Shown: positions 47,116-60,200, counted from the first letter of the stretch. The stretch: DNA of 64,000 bases from Seiridium cupressi (GCA_036674765.1 JARVKI010000078.1:7501-71500), one strand, 5' to 3'. Notes: a model not told the origin generated them from the letters alone. Translations and numbers: made by a program.

Positions 47116-48283
47116 TTAATTAATCATAAAAACATAGATGCTTGCAGCCACGAGACAAAGGAAAACAATTCCAACATAAGTTAGTGCTACTGTTTTGACC
47201 ACAGCCCGAGCCCAGAAGAATAGGCTCCAAATACGGCGAAATATCCCTGACTCTGTGGCGAGCAGAGCGCGGAGCCGCTGTACATCCTCACCGACAAAGT
47301 CGGCATATCTGTTGAGACTTGCAGACGGCGGTGGTGCTGCTGCCGACTGTTTTAACTACATGGATGAGACGGTCAGTGTTTGCTAGAACTTGCCGTTGAA
47401 TATCGATACGACATCGTGTGGGATAAGCAGATTGGATTCCACATCTTACATGAACACATTGCCAAACATCACTGCCCAAGATCTCAGCCTCCTTATGCTT
47501 GACACCACACTTGGCCGTAAACAATTCAATCATGTCTGGCAGACTCAATGTCTGGAATTCTGCTCCGGTGTAGTGTACGTTCGCAGCCAAGTTATCGTCG
47601 AGACCGCGATATCGCATATAGGCTGCGATCCACATACGGACATACCATGGTGCATCCGTATGGTCTGGTGCTTTGTCTTTCAAAATCTTGTGGTTTGGCG
47701 CGGCGAAGTCTTCACCACGCTCTCCCCAGATAGGCTTGCGAGGTAGCGATGGCGCCCGAGACCGTGCTGACCGTATCTCCTTGCCCCTCGGCTTGCGACT
47801 TCTGGACTCCTGATCTTTGATTCCGCTGGCATCATGCACTCTATAATCTCGCTCTTTTGATTCTCGGTTTCCATGGCGGTGCTCCCTGTGTCGCTTTTCT
47901 CTGACATCGTGTTCCTCGCGCCGTCGGTCTTTGCGATCACGATTCTTCGTATCGCGTTCATCTATGTCATGTCCTTGGGGCACAAGACGCATGTGTTCTC
48001 CTGCTTTTCTCTCTGTTGACTCCAGTATCGATGAATGTGGACCTGAGATCTTGTGAGGCTCTCTTTGGTTATGCTGGTCTTCTTGTCCTATCACATAAGA
48101 TTCGCCTGGCTGATAGTCAGTTCATTTGATATGCGCTCCCTCTTGTCTGAGACCCTCACCATCTAAGGGTCTGGCCTCTATAGTCTTGAGCTCCCACATG
48201 TTTTGCGCTGACGATCTTGACCCCGGTCTTCTCGAATCTTGCTTGGTGGCTTCAGATGCTCTTGATGCGGTTGCATTCTGCAT
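47116..48283 (-). CDS. Uncharacterised basic protein with C-terminal membrane helix
   Basis: I do not recognise this family. Three exons fit well: an N-terminal one ending at 48160, then 47450-48105, then 47116-47346, with introns of 54 and 103 bp in continuous phase. The first exon could start at 48283 or 48199 or extend further up. The N-terminal half is dominated by Arg/Lys/Asp/Glu/His repeats. A compact region follows (A-P-W-Y-V-R-M-W-I-A-A-Y-M-R-Y and M-I-E-L-F-T-A-K-C-G) that looks like a folded helical domain. The C-terminus has one strongly hydrophobic helix (T-Y-V-G-I-V-F-L-C-L-V-A) ending four residues before the stop. This would suit a tail-anchored membrane protein. Function unknown. 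Confidence 0.68.
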
Positions 48284-48850
48284 TCTCACGATCGCGAAAG
48301 AGAGAAACCCCGTGTATGAGCTTAGGACGGGTATAATCGTCTTCCAGTAGGGTTTACTATTATTTTCGCGCGATGAACCACCATTAATTATAGCAGCAGA
48401 CCACGAGGTAGATTGGAAACAGAACCTGGAAGAGAGGTATCCAATCGAGTTGGCTTAGACCGGGCTTAATCAGTTAAGTGTCTTTGTTCTTGCTAACGAA
48501 AACGGTACCTGACCAAGTTTGGCTACAATAAAGGACTATGCCTAAGGATTAGTAGTTTTGTCAAAGGATCAACTTCTGAATTGTAAATCCAGGGCAAGTG
48601 TGGTCGTTTCGTTTCGGGGCTGCACAATGGATGTGTCGTCGATGCCGTCACTGTACTTTTATTTTGTACTCGTCGGGTACAAATAACGCTGATTGAATAG
48701 GATTACGCGCAACCGGTATGTCATCAAAGGCCATTTTATGCTACCAGTAGAGAAATATGCCATACATAAACGCCTCACCCAGATTGCCTAACTCTTCGAG
48801 GCCCGAATCCTTCGTCTGGAAGACACCATGATCAACTGATTTAGAGCCGC
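48284..48850. other. Intergenic region, no gene seen
   Basis: About 570 bp between the uncharacterised tail-anchored protein and the eIF3b stop. An in-frame open stretch extends up from 48283 to about 48410, so part of this may be an additional exon. Confidence 0.45.
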
Positions 48851-51076
48851 CTACGCAACGATCTCTTCCGTCTCTTCCAAGACCTCCTCCACGATCTCCT
48901 CTATGACCTCGCCCTCACCATCCTCAACCTTCGGTGTTGGAGCTTCCTCCTCGGTCTCTGGCAAGCCGAGATCGATTCTGTCGTACCGGAGCTCGTCCTC
49001 CACGCTCTCGCGCCATGCCAGCCACTCTGAGAGTATGCGGCGACGCTCGTCGATGACAGCCTGGTCCGCACCAGCGACACGCTCGGCATCTTCAACATCG
49101 AAGACCTTGGAGTATTCGCGGAGGTTCTTACGGATTTGCTTCTGCTCGTCCTTGCTGAGAAGGGTTGCGGGTCTGGGCCGCCAAGCCCATTGCTTAAACT
49201 TGTCGATTGGCTCTTCGCGCAGTAGCGCACCCTTGAAGTCGTAAAGGTGGTAGCCATTCTCCATAGTATGTTTCCACACCGAGGCCCACGTAGCAACATA
49301 GCGGCCAGAGGGATCCCATTGGAGATCAGTAATCCCATAGTGATCGGCTGTGCTCATGTGCTGCAAATTGGCAGTCAGGTCCTTGTCGCTGTCGGGTTTC
49401 TCACCCTCAAAGTCGAGATCATAGAAATCCAAATCACTGCTTTGAGTGTTGGCAATGGTGGCGAGGACCACGAACCGACCCTTCGGGGACCAGTAGATGG
49501 AATTGTGATTCTTCTTATCCATCGTTCTCAGGTGCTTGAAGTTACCAATAGCGTTGCCCTTGGCCTTCTCGGGGCAGAAGAATGAGGCCGTGGTCTTGGG
49601 AGGGACAGCAGTCTGGCCGACAGGCTCAGTGGTTGTGATGATAACGAACCGATCTCCCTTGGGCTCCCACGAAAAGTTAATGACCGTATCCTTGATGGTA
49701 TCGACAACCTCGACGGGCACACCCTTCTCCCTGACGCGGAAGATCTCGAGGGTAGTGGCCTGAGACTTTTTGGATTTGGAGTGCCTGTCCACTTTGACGG
49801 CCAAATAAGAAGCATCTGACTGCCAGTGCAGCTTGGCATCGCTGACGCTGAAGAGGTTAAGGGATCGGACGACCTGCTTTGACGGTATGCTCATGAGGCC
49901 GACCTTGGCAGGGTTGCTGCCCATCTCCGGCGTCCAGTAGCAGAATAGTTGTTCATACTGCTTGTTACCTTCACGCTGGGGAGTCGCAGGAGCCCACTCG
50001 AAATCCACAACACCTTCGATCTTGATAGTGGTCTTGTCAAGGAGGTTCATGCGAGGGAGCTCATAGACAGAGATAGATTGGCCTGGAATCAGCCTGGCCA
50101 CATATTTGTCGTCCGCGGACCACTTGAAGACGGGCCAGGAGAATTTGGGCGGCGCCTTGACGGCCCCATCGGCAGCGGGAACGGGGGTGTCCAGGTTGGC
50201 AAAAGAACGGAGGGGCTTGCCTGTCTCGACGTCCCAAATGATGTAGTTCTTGCCGTCGTCGTCCACAGACAGCTGCGGATGCCCCTCCTCGGGTATCGAG
50301 ATAGGGCGGTTAGACCATGTGACAAGGTACTTTTCAGAGGGTGAAAAAGTAAGTAGGTTGACGAAAGGGTGGGCGAATCGCTTTTGTCTCGACCAGGAAT
50401 CCCCACCCCAGAGCTGAACTCCCTGTTGGTGTACAGAGGTCAGGTAAGTTCCGAGCGTGGACCACTGTATGAAGGATTCCGTCCAGTGTTGTCTGTCGAC
50501 GATGTTCTCTGCATTCTCCTTCTCATTGTTCCAAAAGACGCCGACCGCCTCAGCACGATGCATGGCAAACTGATCGCGGCCGCGTCCGCTGGGATCGGCA
50601 AGGAAGGATCGGAGATGCTCCTTCTCGGTAAATGGCTCCATCTTGGGCGGGACATATTCGTCGTCAATGCGGCCCTCGCGGCCGTATCGCTCGATGTCGG
50701 TCATCTTATTCACCCTCATGGTGTGCTTCTTGTCAAGCGGGACCAGGTCAAGTTGGCGGGCAGCGGCAGCAGCCTCGGCAGGGGACGAGAACTCGACGAA
50801 GGCAAAGTTCATCGACTTGCCGTCATCTCCCATGGGCATGAAGACATTTTCCTCCTTGGTCTTGCCGGCGGCGGTGAGCTTCTTGAGTAAGAATTTGACG
50901 AGCTTAGGCTTCTGGTCCTCGGTTACAGTTGGCAGGCCGTCAATGACAACAAAGGTGTCGTAACCCTGTGTCAGCTGAACATCGAAACGTTCCCTCAGAT
51001 CGGAGATGTCGATCTCGCTCTCATCGTAGTCGTCGTCCAGGTCTGCATCGCGCAGGGTATCGAAGGAGGGCGCCAT
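48851..51076 (-). CDS. PRT1: Eukaryotic translation initiation factor 3 subunit B (Prt1)
   Basis: Single exon of 741 residues from the ATG at 51076, which begins M-A-P-S-F-D and an acidic segment typical of fungal eIF3b. The open frame continues about 610 bp upstream, but that part is not protein-like. An RNA-recognition motif lies at about 40-125 (V-V-I-D-G-L-P and F-A-F-V-E-F), followed by a WD-type propeller (repeated [19 protein letters not shown]) and a C-terminal helix that binds other eIF3 subunits, with a Glu-rich end. eIF3b is a core scaffold of eIF3 and helps recruit the 40S ribosome. Length matches the family. The gene is divergent from CCT2. Confidence 0.96.
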   Translation of the reverse strand: MAPSFDTLRDADLDDDYDESEIDISDLRERFDVQLTQGYDTFVVIDGLPTVTEDQKPKLVKFLLKKLTAAGKTKEENVFMPMGDDGKSMNFAFVEFSSPAEAAAAARQLDLVPLDKKHTMRVNKMTDIERYGREGRIDDEYVPPKMEPFTEKEHLRSFLADPSGRGRDQFAMHRAEAVGVFWNNEKENAENIVDRQHWTESFIQWSTLGTYLTSVHQQGVQLWGGDSWSRQKRFAHPFVNLLTFSPSEKYLVTWSNRPISIPEEGHPQLSVDDDGKNYIIWDVETGKPLRSFANLDTPVPAADGAVKAPPKFSWPVFKWSADDKYVARLIPGQSISVYELPRMNLLDKTTIKIEGVVDFEWAPATPQREGNKQYEQLFCYWTPEMGSNPAKVGLMSIPSKQVVRSLNLFSVSDAKLHWQSDASYLAVKVDRHSKSKKSQATTLEIFRVREKGVPVEVVDTIKDTVINFSWEPKGDRFVIITTTEPVGQTAVPPKTTASFFCPEKAKGNAIGNFKHLRTMDKKNHNSIYWSPKGRFVVLATIANTQSSDLDFYDLDFEGEKPDSDKDLTANLQHMSTADHYGITDLQWDPSGRYVATWASVWKHTMENGYHLYDFKGALLREEPIDKFKQWAWRPRPATLLSKDEQKQIRKNLREYSKVFDVEDAERVAGADQAVIDERRRILSEWLAWRESVEDELRYDRIDLGLPETEEEAPTPKVEDGEGEVIEEIVEEVLEETEEIVA

Positions 51077-51914
51077 ATTGGCGGAGTGTGGTATCTCTAG
51101 ACCTGTAGCGGCAGTCTGTGGTTTTGGGCCAAGTTCGAGCAAAGTCTGGCGCGAGCCGAGGTTGTAGATTGCAGATGTTGATAAGCGAGAATCGACAGGT
51201 TGGTATTCTGCGACCTGGCTGTTTCGACGCGGTTGGTTCTCTGCCTTCGACGTCGTCGCGATCGGAATCAGTGGTGGTAATTTTTTGGCTTTGGCAGACT
51301 CTGTGGGAAGGTGGGGAATCTGTGCCCCGCGATTGGCAACCAGAAGCTTAGGCTGATTTTCAGAATGCGGCCAGCGCAAGATGCCAAAGGCTGATGGAAG
51401 CGGTTTCGGACAGTTAGATATGGGTGCCCCCCGAAGCGGCCAGCCTGCAAACTGATGACTTGGATGTGAAAATATCTCTGAGCCTCTCAGAAACTTCCGG
51501 AGCGCATGCAAAACCCGTGACAGAGAAACTATCGCCACTATTGGGCATGCTCTTCCGCCTGCCTGTTTCCCAAACTTATTATTCCTTGCTGCATGGTGCA
51601 TTGTTGCACGCCAGGACACCCGGCCGTACGCCAAGTTGGTCGACATTACGGTGTCCCAAATTGCTACAGTACCGGTCCTGCACCCCACAGCTGCTAGCAG
51701 CTGAGGTGACTCTTATCAAGCACAATCGCCCGCCAGGCCGGCTTAGAGCTTGATTGGCTGCAGTGAAAAAAAGTTCCCAGAAGGCTTTTGGAGAGCTTGC
51801 ACCCCGTTGACGCCTAGCCCACCCATATTGACCGTGGGATTGTTACAATACATAGATTGTACTGGAGGCTCACGACACCATTTGACCGGCCACCATCTAC
51901 AAACTTGAGTCACC
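51077..51914. promoter_or_regulatory. Divergent promoter region of eIF3b and CCT2
   Basis: An 838-bp gap between two divergently read housekeeping genes. Both promoters must lie here. A frame antisense to it stays open by chance. No specific box was recognised. Confidence 0.5.
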
Positions 51915-53647
51915 ATGGTACGCGCTTGTGCAGAAATGCTCGCCATATCCCCCCTTCTGGCCCGACGTGCTAATCCATTCCGTTCTCTGTGTAGTCTTCC
52001 TTCAGTCCCACTCAGATCTTTGACGAGGGCACCACCGAGGAGAAGGGCGAGAATGCCCGCCTCTCGGCCTTCGTGGGTGCGATCGCTGTGGGTGATCTCG
52101 TCAAGAGCACCCTTGGACCCAAGGGCATGGATAAGATTCTTCAATCCGCCTCGACTGCCGAGATCATGGTCACGAATGACGGTGCCACAATCCTGAAGGC
52201 CATATCTCTCGACAACGCCGCCGCAAAGGTCCTTGTCAACATTTCCAAGGTACAGGACGACGAGGTCGGCGATGGTACTACATCAGTGGCAGTCCTGGCG
52301 GCAGAGCTCCTTCGTGAGGCCGAGAAGCTCGTCGACAAGAAGATTCACCCCCAGACCATCATCGAGGGCTACCGGATAGCGAGTCACGCAGCACTTCAAG
52401 CACTCGAGCATTCGGCCGTCGATCATAGCAAGAACCCAGAAGCTTTCAAGAAGGATCTGTTGGCCATTGCTAGAACGACACTTAGCTCCAAGGTGCTGGC
52501 GCAAGATCGTGATCTGTTTGCCAAGCTTGCGGTCGATGCCGTACTGCGCCTAAAGGGTTCGTCCGATCTTAGCCATATTCAAATTATCAAGAAGGCTGGT
52601 GGCAAGCTGAGCGACTCATATCTGGATGAGGGGTTCATCCTAGACAAGAAGATCGGTGTGAATCAGCCCAAGCGATTGGAGAAGGCCAAGATCCTGGTTG
52701 CGAACACGTCCATGGACACGGACAAGGTCAAGATCTTCGGTGCTCGCGTCAAGGTCAGCTCGACCAGCAAGCTTGCCGACCTCGAGAAGGCGGAAAAGGA
52801 GAAGATGAAGGCCAAGGTGGAGAAGATCAAGGCGCACGGTATCAACTGCTTCATTAACAGACAGCTCATCTACAACTGGCCCGAACAGCTTTTCACAGAC
52901 GCGGGCATCATGTCGATTGAGCATGCAGATTTTGACGGCATTGAGCGCCTGGCCTTGGTGACCGGCGGCGAGATCACATCCACCTTTGATCACCCGGAAC
53001 AGGTGAAACTGGGCCACTGTGATCTTATTGAAGAAGTTATCATCGGCGAAGATACTCTTATCAAGTTCTCGGGGGTGGCTGCCGGTCAAGCATGCACTAT
53101 TGTATTGCGAGGCGCTACCGATCAACTTCTGGACGAGGCCGATCGATCGTTACACGACGCCCTGGCCGTGCTATCGCAGACCGTTAAGGAGCCACGAACC
53201 ACCTTGGGTGGCGGGTGCGCGGAGATGTTGATGGCTAAAGCGGTTGAGGGCGCCGCCACGCGTGTCGAGGGCAAGAAGCAGATGGCTGTGTCATCTTTTG
53301 CGGTGGCCTTACGGCAGCTTCCCACCATTCTCGCAGATAATGCTGGTCTCGACTCAAGCGATCTGGTTGCAAGATTACGAAAAGCTATTTATGATGGCAT
53401 GTCTACGTACGGTCTGGATCTGATGACGCCCGGTGGTGGTATCGCAGACATGCGAGACCTGGGTGTCATCGAGGCACACAAACTCAAAAAGGCTGTGGTC
53501 TCATCGGCGAGTGAAGCCGCCGAGGTAAGCCGTTCTCCTCCTCCCTTATAATACCAAATCTTTGAACCTGTGCTTACTCTTGTCCAGTTACTGCTGAGGG
53601 TAGACGACATTATTCGGGCAGCTCCGAGACGACGTGAGAGGCAATAA
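51915..53647 (+). CDS. CCT2: T-complex protein 1 subunit beta (CCT2)
   Basis: Exons 51915-51917 (the ATG alone), 51995-53524 and 53588-53647 give 530 residues, close to yeast Cct2. The intron directly after ATG is 77 bp; exon 2 resumes [12 protein letters not shown]. Chaperonin signatures are all present: [30 protein letters not shown] and P-G-G-G-I-A-D-M. The ATP-binding and hydrolysis residues of the equatorial domain appear intact. CCT2 is one of eight subunits of the cytosolic ring that folds actin and tubulin. The last exon encodes the conserved [12 protein letters not shown] tail. Confidence 0.97.
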
Positions 53648-54012
53648 GAAGGGTCATGACTATGAGGCGTTGAAAAGCGGTCATCCGATCGATTGGGCGT
53701 ACTATAACGATAGACTTCTTATACCCAATAATGAGAACGAGCAAACAAAATCGCCCGACTGCCGCAGCGATATCAAAATTGGTGATATGCGGCGTTTAGA
53801 AATCGCATTATTCATTCTGTGTTGTCCTTGTTATACAGCGGGTGTGTACCGCTTGTCTCCGCCTCAACAGGACAACCCCGCTTGCTTATCTTTCACTACC
53901 TAGGTACTTATATAAACCGAGCTATTTTTTCAAGTAACTTGCTTGACAGCAAATCATCTCCAACTTCTCTAGATTCTGACCACTCCCAGATTTCAACATA
54001 CATGTAATCAAA
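53648..54012. other. Intergenic region between CCT2 and the dehydrogenase
   Basis: About 365 bp between two genes read in the same direction. No gene is seen; it must contain a terminator and a promoter. Confidence 0.5.
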
Positions 54013-55629
54013 ATGCCAGTTGACTTCCATCTGAGCCCCTCCGAAGCAGCCGTGCACAAGGCTGCTGCAGCTTTCGCCCGAGAGGTTCTCAAGCCGGCAA
54101 GGGCCAAGTATATGGGATATCATGAACACCATGAGCGATTTCAAGCGATTCAGCCTACCTATTCGGCCGCCGTATCCGCCGGGCTCGTGAAGGGATTGGT
54201 TTCACCCACCTTGGGAGGTACAGGTGGCAGTTTGATACAGAGTGCGATTCTGGTAGAGGAATGTTATGCTGTCGAGACTTCGCCGGCCTTGACACTCTTT
54301 TCCTCAGGTCTCGGCCTCACTCCTTTGAATTTGCAACAAAGCTCGCAGCACGGAGGATTTCTTGATCCCTTTCTTAGCGGGCAAGGCGAACCACTAGCAT
54401 CGCTCGTCTTCAGCGAGCCTGGTGGCGTTGCCAACTACGTCGAAGGTGGCGCTCCGGGCTTGAACACAACCGCAAGGCGTGAGGGCGACGAGTGGGTGAT
54501 TAATGGAGAGAAAATATGGGCTACGAACAGTGCGGGATGGGACTTTAAGGGTGCGGACCTCTCATGTGTAGTCTGCCGCGACGTGACGAATGAATCAGCC
54601 GCAGACCCAAAGGATGATATCATGATCATCTTGGTCACCAGAGCTGATCTAGACCGCAATGGCAACGAGAGCTGCTTCCAAGTGATCCGCCAGATATCAA
54701 CTGCCGGACACACAGCGGTGTCTGGGCCACACATCAAGTACACGAACGTACGAGTCCCTGCCAAGAATGTACTCTGCGCACCCGGTGGCGAAGGTGCTAC
54801 TATTCTTTCAAGGTCCTTTGATGACTCCGCGGTCCTCGTGGGTGCGATGGCTGTCGGACTGATGCGGGCTGCTTTCGACGCAGGGATTGCCTTCGCCAAG
54901 AATGACGACCGCCGGGGTAGAGTTCCTTTGCTCGAGCGTCAAGCTGTCGCAGACCTTCTCTCGGGGGTCAAGATGCAAATTGAAGCTTGTCGCGCATTGA
55001 CGTGGAAGGCAGCACACGCTATGGAGAATGGACCGGGGACCTATGATGCTCGCCGTGAATTGGCTCTGGCCACCAAAGTTTATTGCAGCGATGCAGCTGT
55101 GAAGGCTGTGACCGACGTGATCAACGCAGTTGGGGTGTAAGTGAATGGGATCCCATCTACCAATGGCCAAGACAAGAAAAAAGTTGACCAGGATTGCAGT
55201 TCCGCTTACGATGCCGACCAACCATTTGCTGAGCTGCTGAACAATGCCATGGTGCTTCCTATATTTGATGGGGGTAATGGTACGTATATATAAAAACCTG
55301 TTCCGGCGTTTTGCGTTCCCATGGTCAGTGGAGTCTACGAGAAGCTAATATGTTGTTTGTGATTCAGTGAGTACTGAAACGACCCTTTATTGTGTCCTCC
55401 CCTCTATGTTCGCCAACCAACAGTAATTCTTTTGTTTCTGTGCTGTACCATGAATGTGGAACTCCACAGATACGTGGAAATCTTTTATATTAGTAAGTGT
55501 ACGATGAACGGCTAATATGTTGTTCATTATCAGGTCGGGATTAGACGGCGGCATCTCCAAGAGCTTATGTTATCCCCGAGTTATGATGCTTGGGCAGCTA
55601 CATATGGCCCTTCCGTGACTGCTGAATAA
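54013..55629 (+). CDS. Acyl-CoA dehydrogenase family flavoprotein
   Basis: Exons 54013-55136 and 55200-55279 are clear. The C-terminal exon 55534-55629 encodes the conserved V-G-I-R-R-R-H-L end. Frame continuity between the last two needs a 23-bp micro-exon at 55470-55492, which has a CAG acceptor before it and a GTAAGT donor after it; the total is then 440 residues. The N-terminal helical domain is followed by the middle beta domain (L-V-F-S-E-P-G-G near 137, W-V-I-N-G-E-K-I-W-A-T) and the C-terminal helical domain with R-x-x-x-P-L-L-E-R-Q and the terminal F-D-G-G-N. The family oxidises acyl-CoA thioesters with FAD; chain specificity is unknown. No peroxisomal C-terminal tripeptide is visible. 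Confidence 0.86.
55344..55525 (+). repeat. Duplicated intron 3' end (gctaatatgttgtt)
   Basis: The branch-site region gctaatatgttgttt at 55344-55358 recurs as gctaatatgttgttc at 55511-55525. Similar bases lie upstream (tctacga and tgtacga) and a cag follows about 9 and 8 bases later. The copies bracket the proposed micro-exon of the acyl-CoA dehydrogenase, suggesting the intron was partly duplicated. Confidence 0.7.
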
Positions 55630-57242
55630 CTGTAGAAGCAAAGGGATTGTGAGGCCGCTCGCCCCTTATTAGTTTTAGGGTTTGTATACGTTGTAAGGGT
55701 TTAGTCTTGCAGGAAATTAACCAACAATAAGTAAAAGGCAAGATCGGTGAATGTATTGGATGGGTAACATAATCCTGAACGCGACTCTATATATTAGAGG
55801 CCAAGCCTGGCTCACCATGTACCAAACGTTTCACCGCCTCCTCAGAGCCAATCTCACGGAATCTTCATGTCCCAGAGATTGATCTCTTTGGAGCAAGTCC
55901 AACTTCAACTAGCCACATTCGAAGGATTGCCATGAAACTTGAGGCATCCATCGGTTCGAAGTTGGCTCTCGAGTTGTAAGGGTACTCATATGAATTGTTG
56001 TTGCGCTGAGGAGGGAATCCTCTCCAGCGCTCCAGTCTAGATACTTATATACATGGCGCACGGGCCATATGGTCCGTGCACGAACTCCTGTCACATGACC
56101 GTGACACGAGTCACCGATCTTAGTGGCTTTAGGGTCAGTGGGAAGAGCATGGATCAGTTCTCTCCTGGCCCATTTCGACTGTGGAGCCCATGGCACCACA
56201 TTGGGTCCGATCACTTTGGCCGACGAAAGGCTGAAATCAAGACACTTAGCTTAGCCTTTGCATGTCATCCGTTAGGCTTCCAAATGGTGATGAGCCTCAC
56301 GGCAGTGTTTCAGCGATATGTTTACCATCCTGAGCCTGTGTAGCATCCTCCATGTAACGACAGTGAGGTACGCCGCAGAGCTCTTGACCAAGGCAAGTAG
56401 AGGAATGGTGCAACATATTACCCGAGCCGCATCAGGAGTTGTTGAGTTAGTCATATAAGGCTGTTACAAACCTACCGAACGGGACCAAGCCAATTCGGAA
56501 TGCGCTAGAAGAAGCTGGGATGGCTGGATGGCTTTCTGCTTACTTGCTCTGCCTCAACGGGTCCCGTTGCGCTGGGTACATCCCAGGATTGGAGTGAATC
56601 CTCCAGCGGAAAGTTAGAAGCCGACATACCTGCCGGCCGGCGTTTTTATCAGAAAGCCTGACGTTCTGGCAGGTGAGCTAGGTAACTACTAGGTAGGTGG
56701 AGTGAAAGCAAAGTGTAAAATCGGCTCTTGAGCTTAACGTAGTTACGTACATTACCTAGGTATATATTGTAATGTAGGGTAATAAATGTACAGTGATGTA
56801 GACTCTGGCTCTGGCGGACTGATCGTTCCGCCAATTTGGCTTGGCAGCAGGACAGGGCGTCGAAACCAAGAAAGGCGGGGCAAGGATCGGACTTAGCGAC
56901 CACAATTTCACGATGCATGTGCTAGGGTTGCTCACTTGGCGGTGGGCGTGGCCTAGGGAAGCGGCAGGCGTAATCGCGATTGAATGCAGTCAAATTCGGG
57001 CCAATCCCTGGCCTACCATGCATGAGGCGCAATCAAACGATCGCGCTGTGTCTACCTGGCCCTCCATTGGAATTGTCAACTAGACCCTCGATTTCGCTTT
57101 CGCCCAAATACAGCCACGACCAACTTTCTTCCTCTATGACGTTGTGCCCGGCATCCACCATGCTCAGAGCGGCCAACAGCTCGCGACACCAGAACAAAAG
57201 TAGATTGCGCTGAGCAAAGAGACACTGAGATCCTGCGCCGAG
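55630..57242. other. Intergenic region, no gene seen
   Basis: About 1.6 kb with no recognisable gene. The right end should hold the glycosyltransferase promoter. Confidence 0.55.
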
Positions 57243-60200
57243 ATGGTACTGCTACAGAAGCCAGCAGCGATTGCTTTCTCGTAAGTCACTTGTGCCCAGT
57301 CGTTGGGCTACTTGCTGGCCAGATTTGGCCGCTGTAACTAATCTTATGATCTTGTCTCGCATAGGGTCCTCGGCTTGTCGACCGCATTTGTCTCGTCGCG
57401 ATACTATAAGAGCGCAGCCTTCGGTATGGCGGACTATTGCCCACGAGGAGGTCATCTGCAGAAAAGCTGACTCGCTCGACAGAACGCCCCTTCCACTTTT
57501 CAATCCTGACCCTCTTGGTCGCGGGCGCATTCCTGTTGGCTGGATCCAGACTCGTCATCGGTCAGAAATCCCGGTACGAACCGTTGGGAGCCTCGAATGA
57601 CCATGCATCCAAATACTCAGGTGGGAGGCTTGGCCGGATCGACAGCACGCTCAGGTCTCTGTGGCCAGCCTTTCTTTCTTCGACGCCCTTGTTGGCATTG
57701 GTGCTTTGCCTTGTAGCCCGGACCATTTTATTCTGGAGGACGATACGGACGATCCATTGCTCATGGGACGGACTCCAGGTGTGTGAAACGGCGCAAAGCT
57801 CGGAGATGCAATCAAGCTAATGTTGGGCAGAGTTTCTTGCCTTTCATTATATCGGCATACGACGCTTTTGAAGTTCAGGCCAAAGTCCTGCCGAGGAATG
57901 GACATGAGACTTCAGCCCGGCCAAAGGGAATATTTTCTGGCGCGTCACTATACACACTCATTGCTCTGGGATGGGGACTCGCTACGACCGATACGCTCAT
58001 CCTTACAGAACGAAGGACAGGCGCAATATGCCCACCTGGAATTCCCGAACGATTGATACCTCTGGCACAATTAGTCATGCTGGGTTGCGATGCCATGATA
58101 ATCGTGCAAGTTGGGCGAATAAGAAGGAACTGGGAGAACAAACACAAAACCTGGGGCACTCTAGGTTCTTTGAGCCTGCTGGCCGCGGCCGTGCTTGCGT
58201 TCTTGGCTTTCTGGTCGTGTTTTGACCGCGTCAACTTCCGCTGGAACATTTTCCTAACCTCTGTGTCTGTCGGTGACCTCGTCCTCGACAGCATAGCTGT
58301 CTCTCTAGCTTCAGTCTCTAGCATTTATCTGTTGGCATCTATCGATCCTGCGACGATCTCTGTATTTATAAACGCAGCAGCAGCTCTTATCCATTTGGAG
58401 CAGAGAGTGTTTGATGGAACTCTGATCAAAGCATGGTCTAGTACGTGGGGATTCGTCGCTGGTCTTGCAGCATTTCTCGGCGCAGGGGCGCTTTTCCAAT
58501 TTCGAAGGTCATTTTTAGTGTCCTCGAGCTTGGGGAATGAGGCGTCCCTTTGGAAAAGTCGAGCCGGTGGATACTCTTTGCTGGCTTTTTTATTTGTTCT
58601 TGCTCAGACCGTCTTCCTCGGTCCTAGCGGTGCTCTGCCAGATTCCGTCAGCCATGTCATTGCACAGTCAAGAGCGTACTCCGATGAGTGGATCGCCGGC
58701 GCCACGAAGAGTAACAACTTGAACGAAGCCACACTGGAATACAGTCGCAGACACGGGATTCCACCACCCCCTAATTTCGACAAATGGTATGAATATGCCT
58801 TGTCGGCTGATTCGCCTATCATCGACGATTTTACCCAGATATACACAGATCTTCTGCCTTATTGGGGCATACAACCACAGCTCCTCAGGGAGAGGACAAC
58901 TCACTTGCTCACCCATCCGCTTTATTCCTTCGGGGGCCTGATTATTCAAGACGGCAAAATCGAGATATCGCCCCACATCAAAGGCACTCATAGATGGATG
59001 ATGGATGTCATGCAAACAATGATTGAACCGTTCGCTCAGTGGTTACCTGATATGCAACTTGCGTTCAACCTGGACGACGAATGCCGCGTCTCGGTTCCCT
59101 TCGATCGATCACGCGCTTACATAACAGAAGGGCTCAGATCGCAAGGCCGTCTGGCATCGCATGTGGAATTCCATGGATTTAGTAACTCGCAGGAGCCGCC
59201 CTGGAGGAAGGACTATCTTGCGACCGAGGACGAAAAGGAAAAGGAAGCACTGTGGAAGGAGGAGTCGGTATGGTTCCAAAACTGGTCCAAATCCCCCATC
59301 TTCTACGAATGGATCTCCTCCACATGTCCGGCTGAAGCACCGGTCAACCAACTTCACTGGTGGAACCGGAAGGCAGCGTGTCCAAGCTGTGCTTCGCCTC
59401 ACATGACAGATGGTGTGGTCTCGAACTGGACTCTGTCAGGCGACTTGTGCCATCAACCGGACTTGGCATATCTCCACGGCTTCCTTCTGTCACCTTCCGC
59501 AATGACCGCCACCCACACGTTGTTTCCAGTATTCAGCCAGAGCCGTATGCACAATTTTGCGGACATTCTGTACCCCAACCCCTGGAACTTTGGGGACAAA
59601 GTCCAGTATGACGATGAGAAGGGAATACCTTGGCATCAAAAGCTCAATAGCGTCTATTGGCGTGGGGCTTCATCGGATGGTTTTGCAGCCCATGGCGCTT
59701 GGCAAACGTTTATGCGCGCTCGTTTTGTATATATGGCACAGCGCCTGGATTCTTTCTTTGGTACCTCGATCCTCAATCATGGCCCTAGTTCCCAGCAATC
59801 GCCTCAGCACTCCATCTATTCAAGCACCAACACGCCCGTCTCCGTCAATGTCTCTTTCGTCGGCAATTTTAATCGCTGCGATGAGCGTGACTGTATCGCT
59901 GAGCATACGGCATTTTACGGCAGCCCGAAGGCAGACCCCGCGCTCTCGCTAGACTTCCAGGAGCATTGGGGACACAGACATCTGATTGATCTGGATGGTG
60001 CCGCCTTCAGCGGGCGTTTCATGCCATTCCTCAAGAGCGCATCTCTTCCTTATCGTGCGGCGCTTTTCCGCACATGGTGGGAAGAGCGAGTGCACCCATG
60101 GCGGCATTTTGTTCCACTCGACGTGCGACTAAGCGACCTCTGGAATGTTGTACGCTATTTCGGCGGGAGGGGTGACACAGATGCCGAGAGAATCGCAAAA

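Noticed and set aside
51077..51688. Upstream in-frame extension of the eIF3b frame
   Set aside because: Composition is unlike a protein and eIF3b starts at the acidic segment after 51076; likely an open leader by chance.
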